Positions 9,901 to 16,601 of a stretch of DNA of 36,122 nucleotides are shown one piece after another; position 1 is the first letter of the stretch; each line of letters begins with the position of its first letter. The notes under the pieces are model-generated. The model worked only from the letters and a program-made list of their open reading frames with translations, ran no database searches and was not told where the DNA came from. The stretch lies in the NCBI GenBank assembly GCA_020848835.1, contig JADLHJ010000084.1, forward strand, positions 150,914 through 187,035. Reading direction: 5' to 3'. Position numbers and translations under genes: made by a program. The DNA comes from Candidatus Hydrogenedentota bacterium. Its GTDB lineage: Bacteria > Hydrogenedentota > Hydrogenedentia > Hydrogenedentales > SLHB01.

Positions 9901-10311
9901 TGGCTCGCCTGGAACTTTGGACTCGAAGGCGCGGGCTATTGGGTCTACCGCGGCGAAGACACGTGGTGGCCGGTCGGCGCCGACTGGTCCGCGGTGTATC
10001 AAACAAACGAATTCGTGGTGCCGTCTCGCCGCTACCAGGCAGATCGCGACGGTGTCGAGGACTATCGCGCGTTTTACGTGCTGCGCGACGAGGCAAAGAA
10101 GGCACGCGTAGCCGGACACACTGCGGAAGCCGATAAAGCGGATGCATTGATAAAGGAAGCAGTGGACAAAGTCGTCGGCTGGCAGATTGGTACTATTGAC
10201 GAAATCACGCGATTCACGCGCGATTACGAAATCGATTTTGAATTGCTCAAGCAATATCGCGAAAAGATCGCGAAGGCGATCATGGAACTAAGAGGCGTGA
10301 AGGCGAACTAA
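6931..10311 (+). CDS. Secreted FG-GAP propeller fused to a DUF4091/GH123-like hydrolase
   Basis: This 1126-residue protein starts at the GTG at 6931, 7 nt after GGGAG, which gives a clean signal peptide (MRNVISLIAVMLCLAAHA); an in-frame GTG at 6889 lacks this. Residues 75-375 hold seven DxDGDGxPEI calcium-binding repeats of the FG-GAP/VCBS type, for example VGDVDADGAPEIVYS and VADVDGDGALEIVAG, suggesting a seven-bladed propeller. A helical linker (about 510-600) and a beta-sandwich (about 640-760) follow. Residues 770-1115 are a TIM-barrel of the DUF4091 type, with an Asp-Glu pair in MDEPW (D892, E893) like the catalytic pair of GH123 N-acetyl-beta-galactosaminidases. The end (DGVEDYRAFYVLRDEAKKA) is typical of DUF4091. 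Next to the sialidase, it may trim the desialylated glycan. Its TAA overlaps the next ATG. Confidence 0.87.
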   Translation: MRNVISLIAVMLCLAAHAQDLKWTYPIEAPGSSATFYPSETNPTGIVVNAGKQIVRLDGKGAAVWKVDLKEHAAGAATVANLDGEGEPEVLLITLDANLICLNADGTSRWELPFHTPSGGFKHIVAADLVASPGLEIVIGYDDGWLNCISADGKLLWRFFGDKGRVGGVAVGDVDADGAPEIVYSTDNGHVYCLTADGRVEWRYDELAPYGRSGANIADVNNDGKPEVYITRSNVGNATCIIALDAASGTFLWRSKDIQQGYVSNGFADLDGDGKQEILHGDKGNFLYCENSDGTRRWQAELGGRGLFWAPAVADVDGDGALEIVAGMRGMDNDGNSVFVVDVNGKIKATIKAGNSANASPGIGDVDGDGSLEVFVMAEGQKNEVQCYSWGKVGKVAWPSIRGNSAMTANATVSLGAPKDVPLRTPQDRRAREERSVQWGDNAWKIDLPSPASASTFAEIAVQAEGQPGETRIVDIKPGTTAAELHWNYAHGERALVDVRHFENGKSRFAIAANVIPGPAENCGLPELEKEIAATVQARQKAGLDSSLLSTRLGALRVEADAVKERVQSRASYAEIADAATALRRDAATLVSTVKTFEAAGTQSPATFTYWVDSNPWDAFDATQPEASGSASTTLRVTAYQDEFEDAAISLFNLTAESLDVRCQFFEPMVAQNRPFSDPKETRGITLRRAVPIQTASNTRVWDSLPELDLSRSLTIPSGEVRQLWLTIDTHGMEAGTHNFTLYLTTLGTRPFMQKVPIEITVWPMALPGDVYRKMNWSNFNPTETHDQVVRDMLDHGIDTIYGPALPQIPVDAAGNLAGDIDWTAFDAILARIPKHFFLMWGGPAPLKWPGDAPAEGSDTHIAGMRTAIHETNKHLEPLGFPYDQWAFYPMDEPWNTGFTGIPQLKAFCERVKKAEPQAQVYADPAGSTRIEYVQEFKDLIDVWQPEMNILKRDPALVKWFQENSRHFWAYEASGPGKEMLPLGYYRMYAWLAWNFGLEGAGYWVYRGEDTWWPVGADWSAVYQTNEFVVPSRRYQADRDGVEDYRAFYVLRDEAKKARVAGHTAEADKADALIKEAVDKVVGWQIGTIDEITRFTRDYEIDFELLKQYREKIAKAIMELRGVKAN

Positions 10312-11099
10312 TGAAAATAGGTATTCGGCTTGGCTCGCTCGGTACGGGCAGCCTCAAGAAAGACATGCAACGCACGCTGGCCATCGGCGTGCACGGGATT
10401 CAATTACGCGTCATGGACACCGAGATTGATCCGCGCAACCTTTCGGCAAGCGGTCGTGAAGAGTTAGCGGATTACATCGATTCGTTCGGGTTTGAAGTGT
10501 CCGCGCTGTCCGGTGAACTTGGTGGTTATGGAGATTCGGCAACTGTTGACGAACGCATGGCCCGGACACGTGACATGCTCGATTTGTGCATCAAATTGCG
10601 CGCATCGAACCTTACGGTAGATGCCGGCGCAGTTGCCGAACCTGGAACGCGCAACTACGAACTTCACGCGGGCGCTGTCCGAGAACTTGGGCAATACGCG
10701 CTTGAGCGCAACATTCGCCTTGCCGTAACAACGGGCACAGAACCCATCGCGCAACTGTCCACATTCATTTCACAAATCAAGAGTGAAGGCCTGCGCATCA
10801 ACTATGATCCTGCGGAACTGTGCCGCCGCGGGTTCGATCCTATCGCAGACATAAAGCCGATGGCTCATCTCGTCTCCCACGTGCAGGCGCGCGACGCCGT
10901 GCGGGGCGATGTTCTTTCGATCGGAGATGAGCGACCGCTGACACATGGCGAAGCGCAAATTGAAGAAGCGATTGCGGTAGTCCGCGAGGGTGGCTACGAC
11001 GGGTTTCTCAGCGTTGCATGGGACCGCGACGACGACCTCGCCAAGAACGCCGTCGAAGCCGTTACCTGGCTCCAGCGTCAGGACGGCGTCGATCCGTAA
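10311..11099 (+). CDS. Sugar phosphate isomerase/epimerase-like TIM-barrel protein
   Basis: This 262-residue protein belongs to the AP-endonuclease-2/xylose-isomerase-like barrel family, whose members isomerise or epimerise sugars with a divalent metal. The first strand (MKIGIRLGSLG), GVHGIQLRV and NLTVDAG fit the fold. Probable ligand positions are E in TTGTEP, D in NYDPAEL and H in LVSHVQARDA. The last strand reads GFLSVAWDRDDD where most relatives have a Glu after SV, so one metal ligand may be replaced or supplied by the following Asp residues. There is no signal peptide, so it acts in the cytoplasm on a sugar released by the upstream hydrolases. It starts in the TAATG overlap with the hydrolase gene and ends the operon. 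Confidence 0.82.
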   Translation: MKIGIRLGSLGTGSLKKDMQRTLAIGVHGIQLRVMDTEIDPRNLSASGREELADYIDSFGFEVSALSGELGGYGDSATVDERMARTRDMLDLCIKLRASNLTVDAGAVAEPGTRNYELHAGAVRELGQYALERNIRLAVTTGTEPIAQLSTFISQIKSEGLRINYDPAELCRRGFDPIADIKPMAHLVSHVQARDAVRGDVLSIGDERPLTHGEAQIEEAIAVVREGGYDGFLSVAWDRDDDLAKNAVEAVTWLQRQDGVDP

Positions 11100-11140
11100 T
11101 ATTCGCCGCGTGCAATCCGAATCGGAATTCGGCCTTACGG
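11094..11140. terminator. Nested hairpin between convergent genes
   Basis: CCGTAA (11094-11099) pairs with TTACGG (11135-11140), and CCGAAT (11117-11122) with ATTCGG (11127-11132). Both stop codons of the convergent genes lie in the outer arms. There is no U-tract, so any terminator role is tentative. Confidence 0.35.
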
Positions 11141-12577
11141 AGCGATTTCGCCGGCGGTTTCCGTTTTTAGTCGGCTAATCTCGGCGTCGTACTGTGACTT
11201 CAACAACGCGCGTAAGGCTTCTGCGTCAAGTGCGTTCGCGGCATCAGCGGCCTGCTTACGAGTGCTGAAGCCGGCGCCCAATCCACTTAGCGTGGGCGCA
11301 TTGCTCACAAGATCGCGGCGTAACTGATTCAGGCGCGATTCCGCGGTGAGGATGCCATTCTGTGCAAGCCGGTATTCGGAAGCGAACTCATCAGTAACCG
11401 TGCCGTAGCTCGATTGCGCTTCGTATAACAGTGCAATGGCACCGCCGTAATCGCGGCGAAACGCGAGTTGTTCCGCCTGACTTAATTTCTCATCCGCCGA
11501 TGTAATTGTTTCGCGAGTCGTGTTCAATCGCGCGTCGCGCTCCTGAATCATCTTCTCTGCGTCAATCAACTTTCGTTGCGCGTTGGGCTGGAGCTTGTCC
11601 GCATTCAAGGCGTTTTGATACGCATCCCGTGCCGCTTCCAACTCCTTTTCGGCAAGCGCGTCGTCGCCAAGCTTTACATAGTACGCAGCGATGCGCTCGG
11701 TTACGTCACGACGTGTCGGCTCAATCGCGAGAACCGCGTTGTACTCCTGCATCGCACGTTCGTATTTGCCGGCGTCGTAGAACATATCGCCTATCTGCTT
11801 CTGAAGATCGACCGTGGTAACACTCAAAGCGGAGAGGCGTTTATAGGCCGCTTCGGTCTCCGCATCGTTGCCTCGCTTGATGTAGAACTGTATCGCACGA
11901 ACAACGTAATCGCGGATTTGCGATGGGGAGATATTGGCGGAAGCCACGCGACCCGTGAGCACCGTGTGGAATACGTCCGCGACCGCATTGACCGATCGAC
12001 TCGCGTCATCGCTGATGGCTGTACCTGCCGTGCCGCCAAAGCCTACACCCTGCCGGTAGTCGGTCACGATCAGTTCGCGGCGCTGTCGGGCCTGATCCCG
12101 GACTTCCGAAAAATATGTTGCCGGTTCTACTTTAGTGCGAGGTGACTGGCGCATCTGCACACGTTCGATAACGCCTTCGACGTCGGTGTTGTATAGGTCG
12201 CGTACTGACGGTTCCGAATCTGCCAGCGGAGAGGTCGCGTCCGCCACGAGTGCGCCCAGCACGCCCAGCCGGTAAGCGAAGTACGGATCCACACGGCCAG
12301 CACTCACGGATTGCAGCAGGTACATTTCCGATTCAATTGCGCCCACCGCATCGGATGCCGCAATCGGTATCATATTGTTTAATTCACTTTGCGGAATTGC
12401 GGCGCCCGCGCGAATGTCACGTTCCAACTTCACCAGTTGTGCGCCTGTATCGCGAGAGATGATGCGCGAAGCCATTGAGACCACCGCGACGCGCGTGCGC
12501 GGTCCCCAGGCCCATGCGGGCATGGACAGCGCCGAAAGCGTCAATACTGCCGTAAGAACGATGCCGGCCCTCTTCAT
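11135..12577 (-). CDS. Exported TPR protein with a degenerate phospholipase-C-like N-terminal domain
   Basis: This 480-residue protein starts at ATG 12577, with AGGGG 6 nt upstream; its start overlaps the preceding gene's stop (ATGA). Residues 1-23 are a signal peptide (VLTLSALSMPAWA). The mature protein begins WGPRTRVAVVSMASRI and later has FAYRLGVLGALVADATSPLAD. Both segments resemble zinc-dependent phospholipase C/S1-P1 nuclease domains (usual forms W..(T)H..IA..A and a helix ending D.S.PLHD), but the zinc-ligand His residues are missing, so enzymatic activity is unlikely. Residues 235-350 carry TPR units (GDMFYDAGKYERAMQEYNAV, AAYYVKLGDDALAEKEL). The C-terminal 130 residues are helical coiled coil. 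Role unknown; probably a periplasmic scaffold working with the upstream TPR membrane protein. Confidence 0.75.
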   Translation of the reverse strand: MKRAGIVLTAVLTLSALSMPAWAWGPRTRVAVVSMASRIISRDTGAQLVKLERDIRAGAAIPQSELNNMIPIAASDAVGAIESEMYLLQSVSAGRVDPYFAYRLGVLGALVADATSPLADSEPSVRDLYNTDVEGVIERVQMRQSPRTKVEPATYFSEVRDQARQRRELIVTDYRQGVGFGGTAGTAISDDASRSVNAVADVFHTVLTGRVASANISPSQIRDYVVRAIQFYIKRGNDAETEAAYKRLSALSVTTVDLQKQIGDMFYDAGKYERAMQEYNAVLAIEPTRRDVTERIAAYYVKLGDDALAEKELEAARDAYQNALNADKLQPNAQRKLIDAEKMIQERDARLNTTRETITSADEKLSQAEQLAFRRDYGGAIALLYEAQSSYGTVTDEFASEYRLAQNGILTAESRLNQLRRDLVSNAPTLSGLGAGFSTRKQAADAANALDAEALRALLKSQYDAEISRLKTETAGEIAP

Positions 12578-14196
12578 GAGATGCCCCTTTCGCTTGAAGT
12601 CGTGATTTGCGCTGCCGCGGTGCTTGTCTCTGTTGCCGCTCGGCTTGCATCTGCTGATCGCTGCAACTGCTCGACTAACGCTCGCACTTGCGACACGCCC
12701 GCATCAGGATCGTTTTGGTCAACCAAATCCAAGTATCGCTCCAATTCGCGAATGCCCTCAGAGATGTCTTGACGCTGGATGAGCAAGAGACCAATTTCCA
12801 AGTGGGCTGGCGCGTATGTCGCATCCGCTGCAACGGCCTTGCGGAATGCCGCGTGCGCACTCTCGATATCGTTCAACATCATGTTCGCACGGCCGCGAAC
12901 CGTCTCGAGTTCCGCGGATTCGCTGCCCGCCGAAGGCGGTGGAACGCGACCAAGAATTTGAAGTGCGCGATCGGCATTTTGCTGCGCGAGATACAGGCGA
13001 GCTGCCGCAACTGCCGCGCGCGATTGGTAGGCGCCCGGCTTTTGAGACATCGCGTCGTACTCGGATAACGCTTGTGCGGTGAGCTTTTGCCGATCCAGGC
13101 AAAGTGCCCTGAAATAACGCGCGGTATCGTTGTTCGGGTCTTTTGTGGATGCGTCATTTAGGCGCGTCAACGCCTCGCCATAGTTGCCTTGCTCGATAAG
13201 CAGAAGGCCTAGCCGCGTCAGCGCCTCATTCTGAATCGACGTATTCGCGGCGATAGCGCTCTGCAACTTCTTTGTGGCATCGTCGGGATCGTCCTTCATC
13301 GACGCGATAATGCCTGCTACAGCCTGGCTGTCGGGGGAGCTTGGGTCAGCCATATTGAGTTGCTCTTCAGCGATCGCAACATCGTTTTGCAGCGCATGCG
13401 AAATTGCGGAGGCCCGCTGCACCTGCACGTTTGCCGGATCCATTTTCCGCGCGGCCTCAAGCGCCTCGGTCTGGCCTTCCACGTCGTTCTTTTGTGCGCG
13501 CGATAGACCAAGCAAATATTGAAGTTCTGCGTCTGAAGTGTTTTCCTGCACGGCGCTGGATAGAAGTGTCACTTGCGCATCGAGGCTCGTCGGCGAACTC
13601 GTTTGTGCGTGACTCAACACGGCCAGCCGTGTTGCTTCTCCATTTGAGGGGTCGAGCCGCGCTGCTTTTTCGAAGCTTTGCGCTGCCTGCTGCATATTGT
13701 TGGAAAGCCAGTGGAGCTTGCCCAACTCAAAAAACGCCTTGGCGTCGTCTGTGTTCTTTGCGGTGTGAGTTTCCAGCGTCTTTACGGCGTCCAGCATGCG
13801 ACCGCTATTGGCCAGTCTCTTAGCTTTGGCAATCGGGTCGCTGGTCATCACCATCGCAAGCACAATAGCACCGATCAGGATTGCTGCGGCCAAAATTCCG
13901 CCAATAATGTAATAGAGCCGATTGCTGTCTTGGGCCGGCACTTTGGCAACCTGCTGCTGTTTGCGTTCATCGGCAATCTTCTGACCAGTCAGTAGATTCG
14001 TGCCGCAGGCCACGCAGATGATGTCGCCCTCTTGAATAAGCGCGCCACAATTGGTGCAGGTCTGGCTTGCGCCACCTGTGCGCCTGGCAGTGCGTTGTCC
14101 GGTCTGCTTCTTCAGGAAGCCGCCGCAGTGGACGCAACTGTCGAGTTGGGGGTCGGTGAGTTTGCCACAGTAGGGGCAATTGATCATGGTCGGCAC
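12574..14196 (-). CDS. Zinc-ribbon, single-pass membrane TPR protein
   Basis: This protein of about 540 residues starts at GTG 14196, 8 nt after GAGG; an ATG three codons later (14187) has no ribosome site at usual spacing. Two CxxC zinc ribbons open the protein: CPYCGKLTDPQLDSCVHCGG, then CTNCGALIQEGDIICVACG. One membrane helix (about 95-118, YYIIGGILAAAILIGAIVLAMVM) follows a basic stretch, so the ribbons are cytoplasmic and the rest is extracytoplasmic. About 10 TPR-like units fill residues 125-520 (AFFELGKLHWLSNNMQQAAQ, NEALTRLGLLLIEQGNYGEA, APAHLEIGLLLIQRQDISEG). A partner-binding role is likely, but the target is unknown. The downstream exported TPR gene overlaps by ATGA, and a micro-gene with a similar ribbon lies 129 nt upstream. 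Confidence 0.8.
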   Translation of the reverse strand: MPTMINCPYCGKLTDPQLDSCVHCGGFLKKQTGQRTARRTGGASQTCTNCGALIQEGDIICVACGTNLLTGQKIADERKQQQVAKVPAQDSNRLYYIIGGILAAAILIGAIVLAMVMTSDPIAKAKRLANSGRMLDAVKTLETHTAKNTDDAKAFFELGKLHWLSNNMQQAAQSFEKAARLDPSNGEATRLAVLSHAQTSSPTSLDAQVTLLSSAVQENTSDAELQYLLGLSRAQKNDVEGQTEALEAARKMDPANVQVQRASAISHALQNDVAIAEEQLNMADPSSPDSQAVAGIIASMKDDPDDATKKLQSAIAANTSIQNEALTRLGLLLIEQGNYGEALTRLNDASTKDPNNDTARYFRALCLDRQKLTAQALSEYDAMSQKPGAYQSRAAVAAARLYLAQQNADRALQILGRVPPPSAGSESAELETVRGRANMMLNDIESAHAAFRKAVAADATYAPAHLEIGLLLIQRQDISEGIRELERYLDLVDQNDPDAGVSQVRALVEQLQRSADASRAATETSTAAAQITTSSERGIS

Positions 14197-14325
14197 TGCA
14201 AGCACCTCATTCGGTTGCCGGGCTCTCGCCCGCCGATTCGACGCGTACGCCATACATGGATGGCGCAACAAGTATTACCGCTATGGAACTGTTGCGTGAA
14301 CGCGCGAACGATATTGGCGGCTCCG

Positions 14326-14493
14326 CTACTCATCATCCGGGAAACGCGCCTTGCATCGCGCACATTCCTTTGCGTCCAGTGCATTTCGGGTTCCGCACGC
14401 AGAACACTTCTTCCTAAACAGCGATGGAATTGTCGCAGCGCACATCATCAAAATAATGCCGACCATGACAACGAGATAGACCGTCTTGTCCAT
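14326..14493 (-). CDS. 55-residue membrane-anchored zinc-ribbon micro-protein
   Basis: ATG at 14493, TAG ending at 14326. The protein begins MDKTVYLVVMVGIILMMCAA, an N-terminal membrane helix, followed by a basic LFRKK and a zinc ribbon with two CxxC pairs, CSACG and CARCKARFPDDE. The arrangement (helix first, ribbon in the cytoplasm) mirrors the cytoplasmic ribbons of the next gene downstream. The ribosome site is weak (GGGTGAG about 10 nt upstream). Intact cysteine spacing and the same orientation as the TPR operon support a real gene despite its size. Function unknown; a ribbon pairing or regulatory partner of the TPR membrane protein is inference. Confidence 0.6.
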   Translation of the reverse strand: MDKTVYLVVMVGIILMMCAATIPSLFRKKCSACGTRNALDAKECARCKARFPDDE

Positions 14494-14546
14494 CGGCTAT
14501 CTACTCACCCTGTTCGACCTTACCGTACGCAGTACGTTGCTGACTG

Positions 14547-14575
14547 ATTATACCGCAATTCTAATTGCGCGGCCA
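14547..14575 (-). promoter_or_regulatory. Putative promoter with palindrome in the spacer
   Basis: On the minus strand a perfect TATAAT (14552-14547) lies 17 nt from a weak -35 (TGGCCG, 14575-14570). The spacer is almost entirely filled by an inverted repeat, CGCAATT-ct-AATTGCG (14554-14569), a position where repressors or MerR-like activators bind. A second small inverted repeat, CGTAC-gca-GTACG, is at 14524-14536. It would drive the zinc-ribbon/TPR genes. Confidence 0.4.
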
Positions 14576-14723
14576 GTGACTGTCAATAAATATCCTTACG
14601 CCCTTCATTCTATATTATATTGGGCCAAGGATTTAGCACAATGGAACCGGAGTGCTGAAAATGATTCCAAGACGAAGGCCGACAATACCGGCCCGCCCTT
14701 GAACGACTCTGCCGTTCCGATAC

Positions 14724-16601
14724 ATGATTCGGGTCCGAAAAGACCAAGTCAGAATCGCAATGCCAAAAAACGCTGCATCGACAAGTCGCCTAAACCCAGA
14801 GCAATCTCGCGCCCGGAAACACCTGCTGGTGGCGGCAATGCTCTTTGCCATGACAGCACTGGTCTTTTCCCGCGCACTGTTCAACGATTTTATCTACAGC
14901 TACGATGATGATGAGTACGTCGCGAGAAACCCGAACCTTGCGGAGGGGATTTCGCTTTCGTGCATAAAGTACATCCTCACTGCGCAGGTTGCAGCAAATT
15001 GGCATCCCGTTACGATGTTGTCTCACGCGCTGGACGTCCAATTGTTCGGTCTTAATCCGTTTGGGCATCATCTCGTAAGCGTGCTGCTCCATAGCGCCAA
15101 CACAGCCCTGTTGTTCCTTTTATTGCGTGGGGCGACGGGAGCAACCTGGCGTAGCGCGATCGTGGCGGCGCTTTTCGCACTTCATCCGTTGCATGTGCAG
15201 TCCGTTGCCATGGTTGCGCAGCGAAAAGACTTGTTGAGTACGCTGTTCTGGTTTCTCGCCTTTTATGCGTATGCGGTGCGGAAACCGGGCGATCGATTTA
15301 TGCTATGGCCAGTGTCCTGCCTGGTGCTCAGTCTACTGTCCAAGCCAATGGCTGTGACTTTTCCGTTCTTGCTGCTACTTATGGACTATTGGCCACTGAA
15401 ACGTTTCGCGAACGCTGACGGTTTGCCTTCGATAACTCGAGTCGCGTTGCGAAAGGCAGTTATCGAAAAGTGGCCAATCTTCTTAATAATCGTAATCATG
15501 TCGGCACTCGCATTTTTGGTCCAGCGTGACGCTGGAGCCACTGCCCCGATCGACCAACTTAAACTTCATTACCGCGTGCACAACGCAACTGTCGCGTATG
15601 CGGAGTATCTCAGGCTGACCCTTTGGCCCTTCAGGTTGTCCGCATACTACCCCTATCCCCAAACATTTCCTATCTGGAAAACCCTGGCGGCCCTTGTGCT
15701 CCTGATCGGAATAACGGTCATGGCACTTTGGAATGTGACGCGGCGTCCGTACTTCATTACGGGATGGCTGTGGTACCTGATTAGCCTTGTTCCTGTAATC
15801 GGAATTGTCCAGGTTGGTACCCAAGCCATGGCAGATCGATATAGTTATATCCCGCTCATTGGGATATTCGTCGCGGCCGTTTGGGGAGTGCATGAATCGG
15901 TTGCGAAAAAGCCCGCCCTGCGGCAAACCGGAGTTGCGTTTGTCAGTTTAGTGCTGTTGATATTGGCGGTTCGCACCTGGGTCGAGATTGGATATTGGCA
16001 AAATGCGGAAACGCTATGGAAACGCGCGCTCGCAGTCACGACGAACAATTCAACAGCCCATCGGAATCTTCTTAGCACGTATTCTGGCAAAGAGCAATGG
16101 GACGCTGCGATCGAACACGGATACGCTGCCATTCGTATTTCGCCGACACCTGGGCACAAGCAGAGTGTGGATCCATACCTGGGATTGGCCCGCGCACTCC
16201 AGCAAGTAGGCCGCGAGCCAGAGGCAATTAAAGTATTAGAGGAAGCAAAGTCGTTTTATCCCGATAATTTGGCAGTCTACTTCGAAATCGGCAGTTGCCT
16301 TATGGCGCTCGGGAATACGCAAGAGGCCGAGAATGCCATCCGGCAAATGCCGGCATCACCATCGGCAATTGAAGAGACGATTGGAAACGTGAGTCTGAAT
16401 GCCCGGCGGTTCGATCTAGCCGAGAAACATTACAAGGAATCAATTCGTATTGAGCCGGAGAGATATTCGGCGTACTTGAATTACGCGCAGTGCCTCGAAG
16501 TCATGGGGAGATCCGCGGAAGCTCGGGCCATGTACTCAAAGGCGGCGGAGCTTAATCCAAAAGTCGCGGCACGCATGCAAAATCGAATTACACAGCCTTA
16601 G
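14724..16601 (+). CDS. TMTC-like O-mannosyltransferase family membrane protein with TPRs
   Basis: This 625-residue (or 613 from the Met at 14760) polytopic protein has a GT-C-type N-terminal half. YSYDDDEYVARNPNL, with its acidic cluster in the first extracytoplasmic loop, is the usual catalytic Asp region. It is followed by WHPVTMLSHALDVQLFGLNP, GHHLVSVLLHSANTALLFLL and LFALHPLHVQSVAMVAQRKD, all hallmarks of bacterial relatives of TMTC/PMT O-mannosyltransferases. About ten membrane helices span residues 35-430. The C-terminal 190 residues carry TPRs (SAYLNYAQCLEVMGRSAEAR). It probably transfers a sugar from a polyprenyl-phosphate donor to exported proteins. Neither candidate start has a strong ribosome site. 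The 3' end overlaps the convergent YfhO-like gene by 14 nt. Confidence 0.83.
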   Translation: MIRVRKDQVRIAMPKNAASTSRLNPEQSRARKHLLVAAMLFAMTALVFSRALFNDFIYSYDDDEYVARNPNLAEGISLSCIKYILTAQVAANWHPVTMLSHALDVQLFGLNPFGHHLVSVLLHSANTALLFLLLRGATGATWRSAIVAALFALHPLHVQSVAMVAQRKDLLSTLFWFLAFYAYAVRKPGDRFMLWPVSCLVLSLLSKPMAVTFPFLLLLMDYWPLKRFANADGLPSITRVALRKAVIEKWPIFLIIVIMSALAFLVQRDAGATAPIDQLKLHYRVHNATVAYAEYLRLTLWPFRLSAYYPYPQTFPIWKTLAALVLLIGITVMALWNVTRRPYFITGWLWYLISLVPVIGIVQVGTQAMADRYSYIPLIGIFVAAVWGVHESVAKKPALRQTGVAFVSLVLLILAVRTWVEIGYWQNAETLWKRALAVTTNNSTAHRNLLSTYSGKEQWDAAIEHGYAAIRISPTPGHKQSVDPYLGLARALQQVGREPEAIKVLEEAKSFYPDNLAVYFEIGSCLMALGNTQEAENAIRQMPASPSAIEETIGNVSLNARRFDLAEKHYKESIRIEPERYSAYLNYAQCLEVMGRSAEARAMYSKAAELNPKVAARMQNRITQP

